A program made the position numbers and the translations under genes. From the NCBI RefSeq assembly GCF_900090285.1, contig NZ_LT607754.1, forward strand, positions 5,916,001 through 5,980,000: DNA of 64,000 nt, written 5' to 3'. The notes below the pieces were generated by a model. It was not told the DNA's origin. It ran no database searches and saw nothing but the letters and a program-made list of their open reading frames with translations. This DNA is from Micromonospora inositola. Lineage in GTDB: Bacteria > Actinomycetota > Actinomycetes > Mycobacteriales > Micromonosporaceae. This document shows positions 1 through 11,968 of this stretch, one piece after another. Numbering within the stretch: the first letter of the stretch is position 1; each line of letters begins with the position of its first letter.

Positions 1-32
1 TGGTCGCCCACCCGTACGAGCCCGTCGACTGA
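1..32 (+). CDS. C-terminal end of an unidentified protein (partial)
   Basis: The third forward frame reads VAHPYEPVD and then TGA at 30-32, immediately before a strong hairpin. That placement is what one expects of the last codons of a plus-strand gene entering from the left. Nine codons are too few to identify it, and the other two forward frames do not stop here. The call rests only on the adjacent terminator. Confidence 0.35.
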   Translation, partial: VAHPYEPVD

Positions 33-65
33 GCCCGCGCCCGCCCTGTTGGGGCGAGCGCGGGC
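33..65. terminator. Bidirectional intrinsic terminator
   Basis: An 8-bp perfect stem (33-40 with 58-65), one mismatch, then a further 5 bp (42-46 with 52-56) close a 5-nt loop. It lies between a plus-strand stop at 32 and the minus-strand stop at 72, so it probably serves both converging genes. Confidence 0.7.
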
Positions 66-71
66 ACCGGC

Positions 72-698
72 TCAAGCCGGGTCGCGGCCGGCGAGCAGGT
101 CCTCGAAGCTGGTGGTGAGGGCGAACGGGTCGGCGGGACCGACCGCGGCCGGACGGCGGTCGACCTGGTCGGCGAGTTCGCCGGCGGCGCGCCGGATCCG
201 GGCGCGCAGCGCCCCGTCGGCTCCCTCGCCGGCCCAGTCCTCGGGGGCGGCGAAGACCGCCGTCGGCACGACCTGCGCGCGCAGGTAGGCGAACATCGGC
301 CGGACCGCGTGTTCCAGGGCGAGCGAGTGCCGGGCGGTGCCGCCGGTGGCGCCGATCAGCACCGGCCGGTCGGCCAGCGCCTCCTTGTCCACCACGTCGA
401 AGAAGGACTTGAACAGCCCGTTGTAGGAGGCGTTGAAGATCGGCGTGACGGCGATCAGCCCGTCCGCGCCGGCCATCGCGTCCAGCACGTGCCGCAGTGC
501 CGGCGAGGGAAAGCCGGTGAGCAGGTGGTTCACCACGTCGTGGGCGTGTTCGCGCAGCTCGATCGGGTGGAGCTCAACGTTGGCGCCGCGCCGGTCCAGC
601 TCGTCGCGGGTGGCCGCGGCGAGCTGGTCGGCGAGCAGCCGGGTCGAGGAGGGCCGGCCGAGGCCGGCCGAGACCACGGCCAGGGTGCGCCGGGTCAT
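72..698 (-). CDS. NADPH-dependent FMN reductase, CE1759-type
   Basis: A 208-residue flavodoxin-like reductase that should supply reduced flavin to the adjacent luciferase-like oxidoreductase. The N-terminal phosphate-binding loop is visible around residues 10-20 (SAGLGRPSSTR), followed by the ITPIFNASYNG segment and a GATGG loop typical of NADPH-dependent FMN reductases. The start ATG overlaps the stop of the upstream oxidoreductase by 4 nt, so the two are translationally coupled. The CE1758/CE1759 pairing is known from actinobacteria. The physiological substrate is unknown. Confidence 0.85.
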   Translation of the reverse strand: MTRRTLAVVSAGLGRPSSTRLLADQLAAATRDELDRRGANVELHPIELREHAHDVVNHLLTGFPSPALRHVLDAMAGADGLIAVTPIFNASYNGLFKSFFDVVDKEALADRPVLIGATGGTARHSLALEHAVRPMFAYLRAQVVPTAVFAAPEDWAGEGADGALRARIRRAAGELADQVDRRPAAVGPADPFALTTSFEDLLAGRDPA

Positions 699-1804
699 CG
701 GCCGTTCTCCGCGCCGGTCAGGTCCGCCACCGCGTCGCGGGCCGCGACCAGCGAGGCGTGGGTGGGCGCCTCGGGTACGTGGGCGGGACGCAGCGCGTCG
801 AACTCCTTGCGGAGCACCGGAACGACCTCCTCGCCGAGCAGGTCGAGCTGTTCGAGCACGGTCTTCAGCGGCAGCCCGGCGTGGTCCATCAGGAAGAGCT
901 GGCGCTGGTAGTCGCCGACGTACTCGCGGAAGCCGAGCGTACGGTCGATGACCTGCTGCGGGCTGCCGACGGTGAGCGGGGTCTGGGCGGTGAACTCCTC
1001 CAGCGACGGCCCGTGCCCGTAGACCGGGGCGTTGTCGAAGTACGGCCGGAACTCACGGACCGCGTCCTGGGAGTTGCGCCGCATGAACACCTGCCCGCCG
1101 AGCCCGACGATGGCCTGCTCCGGGGTGCCGTGGCCGTAGTGGGCGAACCGCTGGCGGTAGAGGCCGACCATCCGCTGGGTGTGCTCCCTGGGCCAGAAGA
1201 TGTGGTTGGCGAAGAAGCCGTCACCGTAGTAGGCGGCCTGCTCGGCGATCTCCGGGCTGCGGATGGAGCCGTGCCAGACGAACGGCGGCACGCCGTCGAG
1301 CGGGCGGGGCGTCGAGGTGAACGACTGCAGCGGGGTGCGGAACTTGCCCTGCCAGTCGACCACGTCCTCGCGCCAGAGCCGGCGCAGCAGGTCGTAGTTC
1401 TCGATGGCGAGGGGGATGCCGGTGCGGATGTCCTGGCCGAACCACGGGTAGACCGGTCCGGTGTTGCCGCGCCCCATCATGAGGTCGACCCGGCCGTCGG
1501 CCAGGTGCTGGAGCATCGCGTAGTCCTCGGCGATCTTCACCGGGTCGTTGGTGGTGATCAGCGTGGTCGAGGTGGAGAGCAGCAGCCGCTCGGTGCGGGC
1601 GGCGATGTGGCCGAGCATGGTGGTCGGCGACGAGGGCACGAACGGCGGGTTGTGGTGCTCGCCGGTGGCGAAGACGTCGAGCCCGACCTCCTCGGCCTTG
1701 AGGGCGATGGCCACCATGGCCTTGATCCGCTCATGCTCGGACGGCAGCCGTCCCGTGGTCGGGTCGACCGTGACGTCGCCGACGGTGAAGACTCCGAACT
1801 GCAT
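695..1804 (-). CDS. LLM class flavin-dependent oxidoreductase, CE1758-type
   Basis: A 369-residue luciferase-like monooxygenase (TIM-barrel LLM superfamily). The N-terminus MQFGVFTVGDV and the ATGEHHNPPF motif near residue 50 are typical of the family. An ATG at 1804 was chosen because a GAGGAG ribosome site precedes it; a longer in-frame extension upstream lacks one. It is the first gene of a two-gene operon with the FMN reductase. The substrate cannot be inferred from sequence. Cofactor is probably FMN because its partner is an FMN reductase. Confidence 0.85.
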   Translation of the reverse strand: MQFGVFTVGDVTVDPTTGRLPSEHERIKAMVAIALKAEEVGLDVFATGEHHNPPFVPSSPTTMLGHIAARTERLLLSTSTTLITTNDPVKIAEDYAMLQHLADGRVDLMMGRGNTGPVYPWFGQDIRTGIPLAIENYDLLRRLWREDVVDWQGKFRTPLQSFTSTPRPLDGVPPFVWHGSIRSPEIAEQAAYYGDGFFANHIFWPREHTQRMVGLYRQRFAHYGHGTPEQAIVGLGGQVFMRRNSQDAVREFRPYFDNAPVYGHGPSLEEFTAQTPLTVGSPQQVIDRTLGFREYVGDYQRQLFLMDHAGLPLKTVLEQLDLLGEEVVPVLRKEFDALRPAHVPEAPTHASLVAARDAVADLTGAENGR

Positions 1805-1984
1805 GACCAGCTCCTCGCGTGCCGCCGGACCACCGTGGCCCGGATCACCCCGCACAACATATTTGACGTAGCAACTATTCCGTGGCGGGCCTGCCCGCGG
1901 GTGGCCCACCTCACGCCCGGAACGGGCCGGAAACGCCGGCCGTACCTGACGGGGGATGTCAGCCTCGGCGCGGAGGATAAGTGC

Positions 1985-2386
1985 ATGAACGGACGCGCGG
2001 AGGGCACCTTCACCCCCGACAGCTGGGACCAGGAAGCGTACGACGAGGCCGACGGGGCGGTGCTGGCCGAGGCCCGGATCACCAAGACCTTCACCGGCGA
2101 CCTCACCGGCGCCAGCACCACCCGGATCCTGATGTGCCGGGCGCAGGTGGAGACCTCCGCGGCGTACGCGGGGTTCGAGCGGTTCACCGGCACCCTGGCC
2201 GGCCGGAAGGGTAGTTTCGTGCTGCACCACAGCGCGTCCGCGCACGCCGACGCGGGATCGGCGCTGTCCTGGACCGTCGTGCCCGACTCGGGCACCGACG
2301 AGCTGCGGGAGCTACGCGGCGGCGGGCAGATCATCGCCGGCGCGGACGGCGGCCACCGCTACGTGCTGGAGTACGAGCTGCCCTGA
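1985..2386 (+). CDS. DUF3224 domain-containing protein
   Basis: A 133-residue soluble protein. The order AEGTFTPDSWD, then KTFTGDLTG, then FVLHHSA and a C-terminal GQIIAGADGGHRYVLEYELP matches the actinobacterial DUF3224 beta-barrel family, whose role is unknown. The ATG at 1985 follows a GGAGG ribosome site about 9 nt upstream. It is transcribed divergently from the LLM oxidoreductase across a 180-bp intergenic region that probably holds both promoters. Confidence 0.8.
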   Translation: MNGRAEGTFTPDSWDQEAYDEADGAVLAEARITKTFTGDLTGASTTRILMCRAQVETSAAYAGFERFTGTLAGRKGSFVLHHSASAHADAGSALSWTVVPDSGTDELRELRGGGQIIAGADGGHRYVLEYELP

Positions 2387-2450
2387 GGCCGCGCCGCCCC
2401 GGCCGGGCGGCGGGCCCCAGGTGGGCGACGGGCCCGGGTGGGCGACGGCG

Positions 2451-2725
2451 TCAGCCGCCGGCCACCGAGGGGAGCACCTGCACCTCGGCGCCGTCGCCGA
2501 CCGGGGTGTCCAGGCCGCCGACGTGCCGGCAGTCCTCGCCGTCGACGTAGACGTTGACGTACCGGCGCAGCTCGCCCCGCTCGTCGCGGATCCGGCGGGC
2601 GAGCCGGGGCCACGCCCCAGCCAGCTCGTCGAGGACCCCCGCAGGGTGCCGGTGGCCGCCACGGTGAGCCGGCTCGCGCCGCCGGCCTCGCCGCGCAGCG
2701 GGCCGGGCAGCAGCACGGTCACCAC
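2451..2725 (-). pseudogene. Frameshifted MoaD/ThiS-like ubiquitin-fold protein
   Basis: The product of the GTG at 2725 begins MVTVLLPGPLRGEAGG and runs to about residue 29. The rest of a MoaD/ThiS-like protein (VLDELAGAWPRLARRIRDER to the C-terminal VLPSVAGG) lies in another frame. The frames would rejoin if one base were added to the run of five C at 2636-2640. The diagnostic C-terminal Gly-Gly is intact. The start immediately follows the stop of a truncated BNR-repeat remnant, its usual partner. Either a real inactivation or a homopolymer error; decay of the neighbour favours the former. Confidence 0.6.
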
Positions 2726-2945
2726 TCAGACCTCCGCGGCGCGGACGCAGAGCACGTCGGGCAGGTGGGCGGCGACCAGGGACCAGGAGTTCCCCTCGTC
2801 CCGGCTGGCGTAGACCTCGCCGGAGCGGGTGCCGAAGTAGACGCCGGCCGGGTCGGCGTCGTCCCCGCACATCGCGTCGCGCAGCACGGACGGGTGGAAC
2901 GGCCTCTCGGGCAGCCCGACGGTCAGCGGCTCCCAGAATTCCGCC
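2726..2945 (-). pseudogene. C-terminal remnant of a BNR/WD40-like repeat protein
   Basis: About 72 codons in one frame encode a segment typical of the C-terminus of actinobacterial exo-sialidase-like (BNR-repeat) proteins: PAGVYFGTRSGEVYASRDEG and then SWSLVAAHLPDVLCVRAAEV. Such proteins are normally several hundred residues long. Here everything upstream is gone and the glycosylase gene ends 17 bp away. It directly precedes the frameshifted MoaD-like gene. I read the two as a decayed gene pair. Confidence 0.5.
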
Positions 2946-2961
2946 CGGCCACGCCGGGGGC

Positions 2962-3588
2962 TCAGCGTCGTACCCGGGGCACGTGCCGCCGGTAGGCGCT
3001 CACCGTCGGATCGCCGGAGGTCCAGAACCGCCACGGCACGTCGTGCGCCCCGGTGACGCCGACCCGCGGGCCGGCCTCGATCGCCGCCTCGGCCACCGGC
3101 CCGACGGGCGGTCGCAGCCGCAACGGGCCGTCGCCGAGCAGGTCCAGGCCGTAGGCGGAGCGGTCGATGCCGAGCGCCGCGCAGAGCCGGGCGGGCCCGC
3201 GGGCGAGGTCCACGTCCCGGCGCACGGCGGGGCGCCGGGCCCGGGCGGCGTCGAGGCCGTCGACCACCTCGCCGGCCCGCAGCAGCACCGCCGAGGCCTC
3301 CCCGTCCGGACCGGTCACCACGTTCACGCACCAGTGCATGCCGTAGGTGAAGTAGACGTAGGCATGGCCGGCCGGCCCGAACATCACCGCGTTGCGCGGG
3401 GTGCGCCCCCGGTAGGCGTGCGAGGCCGCGTCCCCGGCCGTGCCGGCGTACGCCTCGACCTCGGTGATCCGGACGGTGACCCCGCCCGCGGCGAGCCGGC
3501 AGCCGAGCAGTCCGCGCGCGGCCGGCACCACCGGGCCGGCGAGCAGGTCGGCCAGCCCGGCGGCGGTGACGGGGTCAGCGGTGGTCAT
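2962..3588 (-). CDS. DNA-3-methyladenine glycosylase (AAG/MPG family)
   Basis: A 208-residue monofunctional base-excision glycosylase that removes alkylated purines. Family marks are visible: ITEVEAYAG (about residues 43-51) with the catalytic Glu, then ASHAYRGRTPRN, MFGPAGHAYVYFTYGMHWC and the C-terminal GPRVGVTGA. Length fits the family. The ATG at 3588 was preferred over an in-frame upstream codon because alignment with the family begins shortly after it. It lies next to pseudogene remnants and may have arrived with the deletion that truncated them. Confidence 0.9.
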   Translation of the reverse strand: MTTADPVTAAGLADLLAGPVVPAARGLLGCRLAAGGVTVRITEVEAYAGTAGDAASHAYRGRTPRNAVMFGPAGHAYVYFTYGMHWCVNVVTGPDGEASAVLLRAGEVVDGLDAARARRPAVRRDVDLARGPARLCAALGIDRSAYGLDLLGDGPLRLRPPVGPVAEAAIEAGPRVGVTGAHDVPWRFWTSGDPTVSAYRRHVPRVRR

Positions 3589-3633
3589 GGCGTCGACCCT
3601 AACCGGCGTCACGGAGATGAGCACGACTTGCTT

Positions 3634-3673
3634 TCAACAACCTGTTGACAAAGAGGCATTCAAGCGGTTCTGA
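3634..3673 (+). promoter_or_regulatory. Promoter with overlapping palindromic operator
   Basis: A perfect 6-bp inverted repeat TCAACA-ACC-TGTTGA (3634-3648) overlaps a consensus -35 hexamer TTGACA (3645-3650). A weak -10 (TTCTGA, 3668-3673) lies 17 bp downstream, which would put the transcript start close to the ATG at 3682. A repressor bound to the palindrome would block RNA polymerase. Whether it is autoregulated by the downstream helix-turn-helix-like protein is inference. Confidence 0.45.
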
Positions 3674-4107
3674 TGGAACACATGGTCACGCTGGACAACG
3701 ACCCGTTCACCGCTCCGGATGCTGCCCAGGCCCGCGCGCACCGCAACTACGCGGCGCTGCTGCGGATCGCCGAGCGGCACGCCGGCACGGACGCCCGCCG
3801 CCGTCGGTACGCCCACCCGGACGTGCCGGACGCCTACGAGGCGGCGACGTTGGTGATGGCCCTCGCCGGCGGGGCCGAGCTGGAGCCCGGCGAGGAGCCG
3901 GTCGACCAGGCCGACCTGACGGCCGCGCTGACCCTGATCCCGCACGTCCGCGCCGAGGTCGACGCCCTGGAGGCGGGGCTGTTGCAGGTGGCCCGCGGCC
4001 GCGGCCTGACCTGGCAGGCGATCGCCTTCGGGCTCGGGCTGGGCAGCGCCCAGGCGGCCCGCCAGCGCTACGAGCGGCTGACCGTCCGGACCGGCACCGG
4101 CGACTGA
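3673..4107 (+). CDS. Helix-turn-helix-like protein of unknown function
   Basis: A 144-residue soluble protein. The N-terminal part is helical and charged. The C-terminal segment (about residues 109-136, GLTWQAIAFGLGLGSAQAAR then QRYERL) resembles a sigma-region-4 or resolvase-like helix-turn-helix, so DNA binding is plausible. Two starts are possible: ATG at 3673, or ATG at 3682, which would fit a leaderless transcript from the promoter just upstream. I do not recognise a named family. The operator-like palindrome upstream hints at autoregulation. Confidence 0.65.
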   Translation: MEHMVTLDNDPFTAPDAAQARAHRNYAALLRIAERHAGTDARRRRYAHPDVPDAYEAATLVMALAGGAELEPGEEPVDQADLTAALTLIPHVRAEVDALEAGLLQVARGRGLTWQAIAFGLGLGSAQAARQRYERLTVRTGTGD

Positions 4108-4166
4108 GCGGCGGCGTCGCAGGCATGCGCGAGACTGAGCCCGCAACCGGGCGACGGGAGGACGCG

Positions 4167-4520
4167 ATGACGCGCGAGAAGATGCTGGCGTACTGCCTGG
4201 CCAAGCCGGGCGCCTGGCTGGACCAGCCGTGGGAGGGCGACGAGGTGGTGAAGGTGGGGAGCCGGATCTTCGCGTTCCTCGGCTCCCCGGACGGCGAGGC
4301 GCGGGTGGGGGTGAAGTGCGGCCCCAACCGGGACGTCGCCGACGAGTGGCTGCACCGCTTCCCAGACGACGCGAAGGCGTCGCCGTACATCGGGCGGTCC
4401 GGCTGGAACACGCTGCGCCTGGACGGCGGGATCGGCGACGAGGAGCTGACCGACGCCGTCGACGGGTCGTACGACGTGGTGGTGGCGAAGCTGCCGAAGC
4501 GGGAGCGCCCGACGGGCTGA
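4167..4520 (+). CDS. MmcQ/YjbR family protein
   Basis: A 117-residue small alpha/beta protein of the CyaY-like MmcQ/YjbR fold. Marks: the N-terminal YCLAKPGAWLDQPWEGD, the VKVGSRIFAFLG strand pair, VGVKCGP and the C-terminal GWNTLRLDGGIGDEEL. The family is widespread and sometimes called DNA-binding, but its function is poorly established. The ATG at 4167 follows a GGGAGG ribosome site. It is the last plus-strand gene before the terminator shared with argH. Confidence 0.85.
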   Translation: MTREKMLAYCLAKPGAWLDQPWEGDEVVKVGSRIFAFLGSPDGEARVGVKCGPNRDVADEWLHRFPDDAKASPYIGRSGWNTLRLDGGIGDEELTDAVDGSYDVVVAKLPKRERPTG

Positions 4521-4554
4521 GGATCGGCGCGGGTGGGGCCACCCGCGCCGATCC
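4521..4554. terminator. Bidirectional intrinsic terminator between MmcQ/YjbR and argH
   Basis: A perfect 16-bp inverted repeat (4521-4536 with 4539-4554) sits directly between the stop at 4520 and the argH stop at 4562, two convergent genes. Confidence 0.8.
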
Positions 4555-4561
4555 GACGACC

Positions 4562-6025
4562 TCAGCGGGGGACGACCCGCTCGGCGGCCCACTCCCGCCA
4601 GCCGACCAGCTTGTCGGCGGCGGCGGCGAGCTGGTCAGCGACCGGGCCGGGGCCGGTCGAACCGGGCGTGATGCGCGCGGCGAGGGCGGAGCGGACCGAC
4701 AGCACGTCGCGCACCGACGGGTCGAGGTGCTCGCTCACCGTCGCCAGGTCGGCGTCGGAGACCTCGTCCAGGGCGCAGTCCCGGGCCACGCAGAGCGCCA
4801 CCAGCTTGCCGGTGATCTCGTGCGCGTCGCGGAACGGCACGCCCTTGCGAACCAGCCAGTCGGCCACCTCCGTGGCCAGGGAGAAGCCGACCGGCGCGGC
4901 GGCCACGAGGCGGTCGACCCGGACCGTCATCGTGGAGATCATCCCGGCGAGGGCCGGGAGCAGCAGCTCCAGCGTGTCGACCGCGTCGAAGGCCGGCTCC
5001 TTGTCCTCCTGCATGTCGCGGTCGTACGTCATCGGCAGGCCCTTGAGCATGGTCAGCACGCTCATCAACCCGCCGACCAGGCGGCCGGACTTGCCCCGGG
5101 CCAGCTCGGCGATGTCCGCGTTCTTCTTCTGCGGCATGATCGACGAGCCGGTGGCGAAGGCGTCGTCCAGCTCGACCCAGCCGAACTCGTGCGACGTCCA
5201 GAGCACCACCTCCTCGCCGAGGCGGGACAGGTGCACGCCGATCATCGCGGTGACGAAGAGGAACTCGGCGACGAAGTCCCGGTCGGCGACCGCGTCCATG
5301 GAGTTGGCGAAGGACGTGCGGAAGCCCAGCTCCTTGGAGACGGCCACCGGGTCCAGCGGCAGGCCGGAGCCGGCGAGGGCGCCCGCGCCGAGCGGACTGA
5401 TCGCCGCCCGGTGGTCCCAGTCGCGCAGCCGCTCCAGGTCGCGCAGCAGCGGCTGCACGTGGGCGAGCAGCCAGTGCCCGAAGGTGACCGGCTGGGCGTG
5501 CTGCAGGTGCGTCATGCCGGGCGCGGCGGTGTCCACGTGCCGCCCGGCCTGCTCCACGAGGGCCTCGGCCAGCTCCACCAGGCGGGCAGCCACGCCGCGG
5601 GCGTGGTCACGCAGGTAGAGCCGCAGGTCGGTGGCGACCTGGTCGTTGCGTGACCGCCCGGCACGCAGCTTGCCGCCGAGGCTGCCGAGCCGCTCCAGCA
5701 GGCCACGTTCCAGGGCGGTGTGCACGTCCTCGTCGTCGACGGTCGGGCGGAACTGCCCGGAGGCGCAGGCCGCCTCCAGGTCGTCCAGCGCGGCCAGGAT
5801 CCGGCCCAGCTCGTCGGGGTCGAGCAGGCCGGCGCCGGCGAGGACCCGGGCGTGCGCCCGCGAGCCGGCGATGTCGTACGGGGCGAGGCGCCAGTCGAAC
5901 TGGACGCTCACCGACAGCCGCGCGAGGGCCTCGGCGGGGCCGCCGGCGAAGCGGCCGCCCCACAGGCTCGTCCGGTTGGTGGCGGCGCTGTTCTCGGTCA
6001 GGCTCTTGTCGTCCACCCCGCCCAT
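4562..6025 (-). CDS. argH: Argininosuccinate lyase
   Basis: Last enzyme of arginine synthesis: splits argininosuccinate into arginine and fumarate. The 487-residue protein has the N-terminal LWGGRFAG, RSRNDQVATD, the TAAPGMTHLQHAQPVTFGHW loop and the superfamily signature GSSIMPQKKN with the catalytic serine loop. The ATG at 6025 (MGGVDDKSLTEN) lies 14 bp after argG. It is the terminal gene of the arg operon. Family-typical length and intact motifs leave little doubt. Confidence 0.97.
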   Translation of the reverse strand: MGGVDDKSLTENSAATNRTSLWGGRFAGGPAEALARLSVSVQFDWRLAPYDIAGSRAHARVLAGAGLLDPDELGRILAALDDLEAACASGQFRPTVDDEDVHTALERGLLERLGSLGGKLRAGRSRNDQVATDLRLYLRDHARGVAARLVELAEALVEQAGRHVDTAAPGMTHLQHAQPVTFGHWLLAHVQPLLRDLERLRDWDHRAAISPLGAGALAGSGLPLDPVAVSKELGFRTSFANSMDAVADRDFVAEFLFVTAMIGVHLSRLGEEVVLWTSHEFGWVELDDAFATGSSIMPQKKNADIAELARGKSGRLVGGLMSVLTMLKGLPMTYDRDMQEDKEPAFDAVDTLELLLPALAGMISTMTVRVDRLVAAAPVGFSLATEVADWLVRKGVPFRDAHEITGKLVALCVARDCALDEVSDADLATVSEHLDPSVRDVLSVRSALAARITPGSTGPGPVADQLAAAADKLVGWREWAAERVVPR

Positions 6026-6039
6026 TGTGGTGCCCACGG

Positions 6040-7241
6040 TCAGGAGCCACCCAACCGGGCGTCCCGCGCGGCGGCCATCTTGCTCGGCAGGCCCCAGAGC
6101 TGCACGAAGCCCTTCGCCAGGGACTGGTCGAAGGTGTCGCCGGTGTCGTAGGTGGCCATGCCGAAGTCGTACAGGCTGGCCTCGGAGCGCCGGCCGGTGA
6201 CGGTGGCCCGGCCGCCGTGCAGGGTGAGCCGCACCTCGCCGGAGACGTGCTGCTGGGCGTCGGCGATGAACGCGTCGAGGGAGTTCTTCAGCGGCGAGAA
6301 CCAGAGGCCGTCGTAGACCAGCTCGCCCCAGCGCTGGTCGACGCCACGCTTGAACCGGGCCAGGTCCCGCTCGACGGTGACCGCCTCCAGCTCCTGGTGG
6401 GCGGTGATCAGCGCGATCGCGCCGGGGGCCTCGTACACCTCGCGGCTCTTGATGCCGACGAGGCGGTCCTCGACCATGTCGAGCCGGCCGATGCCCTGGG
6501 CGCCGGCGCGCCGGTTCAGCTCCAGGATCGCCTGGTACGGGGTGACGGTCTCGCCGTCGATCGCCACCGGGTTGCCGGCGTCGAAGGTGATCACGACCTC
6601 GTCGGCGTCCCGCGGCTCGGCCGGGTCGGACGTGTACGAGTACAGGTCCTCGATGGGGCCGTTCCAGATGTCCTCCAGGAAGCCGGTCTCCACCGCGCGG
6701 CCCCACAGGTTCTGGTCGATGGAGTACGGGGACTTGGCCGACACGTCGATCGGCAGCCCCTTCTCCTCGGCGAAGGCGATCGCCTTGTCCCGGGTCCAGG
6801 CGAAGTCCCGGGCCGGGGCCACGATCTTCAGGTCGGGGGCGAGCGCCGCCAGGCCGACCTCGAAGCGGACCTGGTCGTTGCCCTTGCCGGTGCAGCCGTG
6901 CGACACGATGGTGCCGCCGTGCTTGCGGGCCGCGGCGACCAGGTGCTTGACGATCAGCGGCCGGGACAGCGCGGAGACCAGCGGATAGCGGTCCATGTAG
7001 AGGGCGTTGGCCCGGATCGCCGGCAGGCAGTAGTCGGCGGCGAACTCGTCGCGCGCGTCGACCACCTCGGACTCGACGGCGCCGCAGTCCAGGGCGCGCT
7101 GCCGGATGGCGTTCAGGTCCTCGCCGCCCTGCCCGACGTCGACCGCGACCGCGATCACCTCGGCGCCGGTCTGCTCGGCCAGGTAGGGAATGGCGACGGA
7201 GGTGTCGAGACCCCCGGAGTACGCCAGGACGACCCGCTCGG

Positions 7242-7245
<4 letters not shown>
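6040..7245 (-). CDS. argG: Argininosuccinate synthase
   Basis: Condenses citrulline and aspartate with ATP in the cytoplasm. The 401-residue protein opens with [20 protein letters not shown], which contains the SGGLDTS pyrophosphatase loop, and continues with the [14 protein letters not shown] motif. The start ATG overlaps the argR stop (ATGA), so argR-argG are coupled. Placement of argG after argR is the usual actinobacterial arginine-operon order. Confidence 0.97.
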
Positions 7246-10795
<3,550 letters not shown>

Positions 10796-10799
<4 letters not shown>

Positions 10800-11968
10800 G
10801 TGGAGTACGCCGAGTTCTCGTGCACGTACGCGTGCGACAGGTCGTTGGTCCAGATCGTCGCCGCCGCGTCGCCGGCGTGCAGGTCGATCCGGATCGTGAC
10901 GTCCCGCCCGGTCAGGTCCACCTTGGACCGGTCCTCGGCGGCGGCGCCCGAGCGGCACACCCAGACGCCGTTGACCGCGACGTCCACGCCGTCCGGCTCG
11001 AACGCGGCCGAGGTGGTGCCGACGGCCGCGAGGATCCGGCCCCAGTTCGGGTCGTTGCCGAAGAGCGCGGTCTTGACCAGGTTGTTCCGGGCCACCGAGC
11101 GGCCGACCTCGACCGCGTCGTCCTCGCTCGCCGCGCCGACCACGTCGATGGCGATCTGCTTGGTGGCGCCCTCGGCATCGGCGATGAGCTGCTGGGCCAG
11201 GTCGTGGCAGGCGGCGGTGACCGCGGCGGTCAGCTCTGCCTCGGTCGGCTCGATGCCCGACGCGCCGCTGGCCAGCAGCAGGACCGTGTCGTTGGTGGAC
11301 ATGCAGCCGTCGGAGTCGATCCGGTCGAAGGTGACCCGGGTGGCGGCGCGCAGCGCGGCGTCCAGGGTCTCCGGCCCGGCCACCGCGTCGGTGGTGAGGA
11401 CGCAGAGCATGGTGGCCATGGCCGGGGCGAGCATCCCCGCGCCCTTGGCCATGCCGCCGACGGTCCAGCCGCTGCCCTTGGCGACGGTGGTCTTCGGCCG
11501 GGTGTCGGTGGTCATGATCGCCTCGGCCGCCGCCGCGCCGCCGTCACGGGCGAGCCCGCGGATGGCGGTGCGCACCCCGGGGAGGAGCTTCTGCATCGGC
11601 AGCCGCTCGCCGATCAGGCCGGTGGAGCAGACCGCCACCTCGCCGGCGCCGAGCATCAGCCGGGGGCTGCTGGCGGTGAGCGCGGCGGCGGTGTGCTCGG
11701 CGGTGGCGTGGGTGTCCTGGAAGCCGGCCGGGCCGGTGCAGGCGTTCGCGCCGCCGGAGTTCAGCACCACGGCGCGGACCACGCCGCCCCGGACCACCTG
11801 CTGGCTCCACAGCACCGGCGCGGCCTTGACCCGGTTGGCGGTGAAGACGCCGGCGACCCCGGCGTCGGGGCCGTCGTTGACGACGAGGGCGATGTCGGCG
11901 CCGCCGCTGCTCTTGAGCCCGGCGGCGACCCCGGCGGCCCGGAAGCCCCGGGGGGTGGTCACTGTCAT
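10796..11968 (-). CDS. argJ: Glutamate N-acetyltransferase / amino-acid acetyltransferase
   Basis: Transfers the acetyl group from N-acetylornithine back to glutamate, and may also use acetyl-CoA. The 390-residue precursor contains the self-cleavage site at Ala-Thr within [17 protein letters not shown], after which the Thr becomes the catalytic N-terminus of the beta chain. GLIGERLPM and KGAGML are also family motifs. Presence of argJ means the cycle recycles acetyl groups. It is coupled to argC and argB by 4-nt overlaps. Confidence 0.96.
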
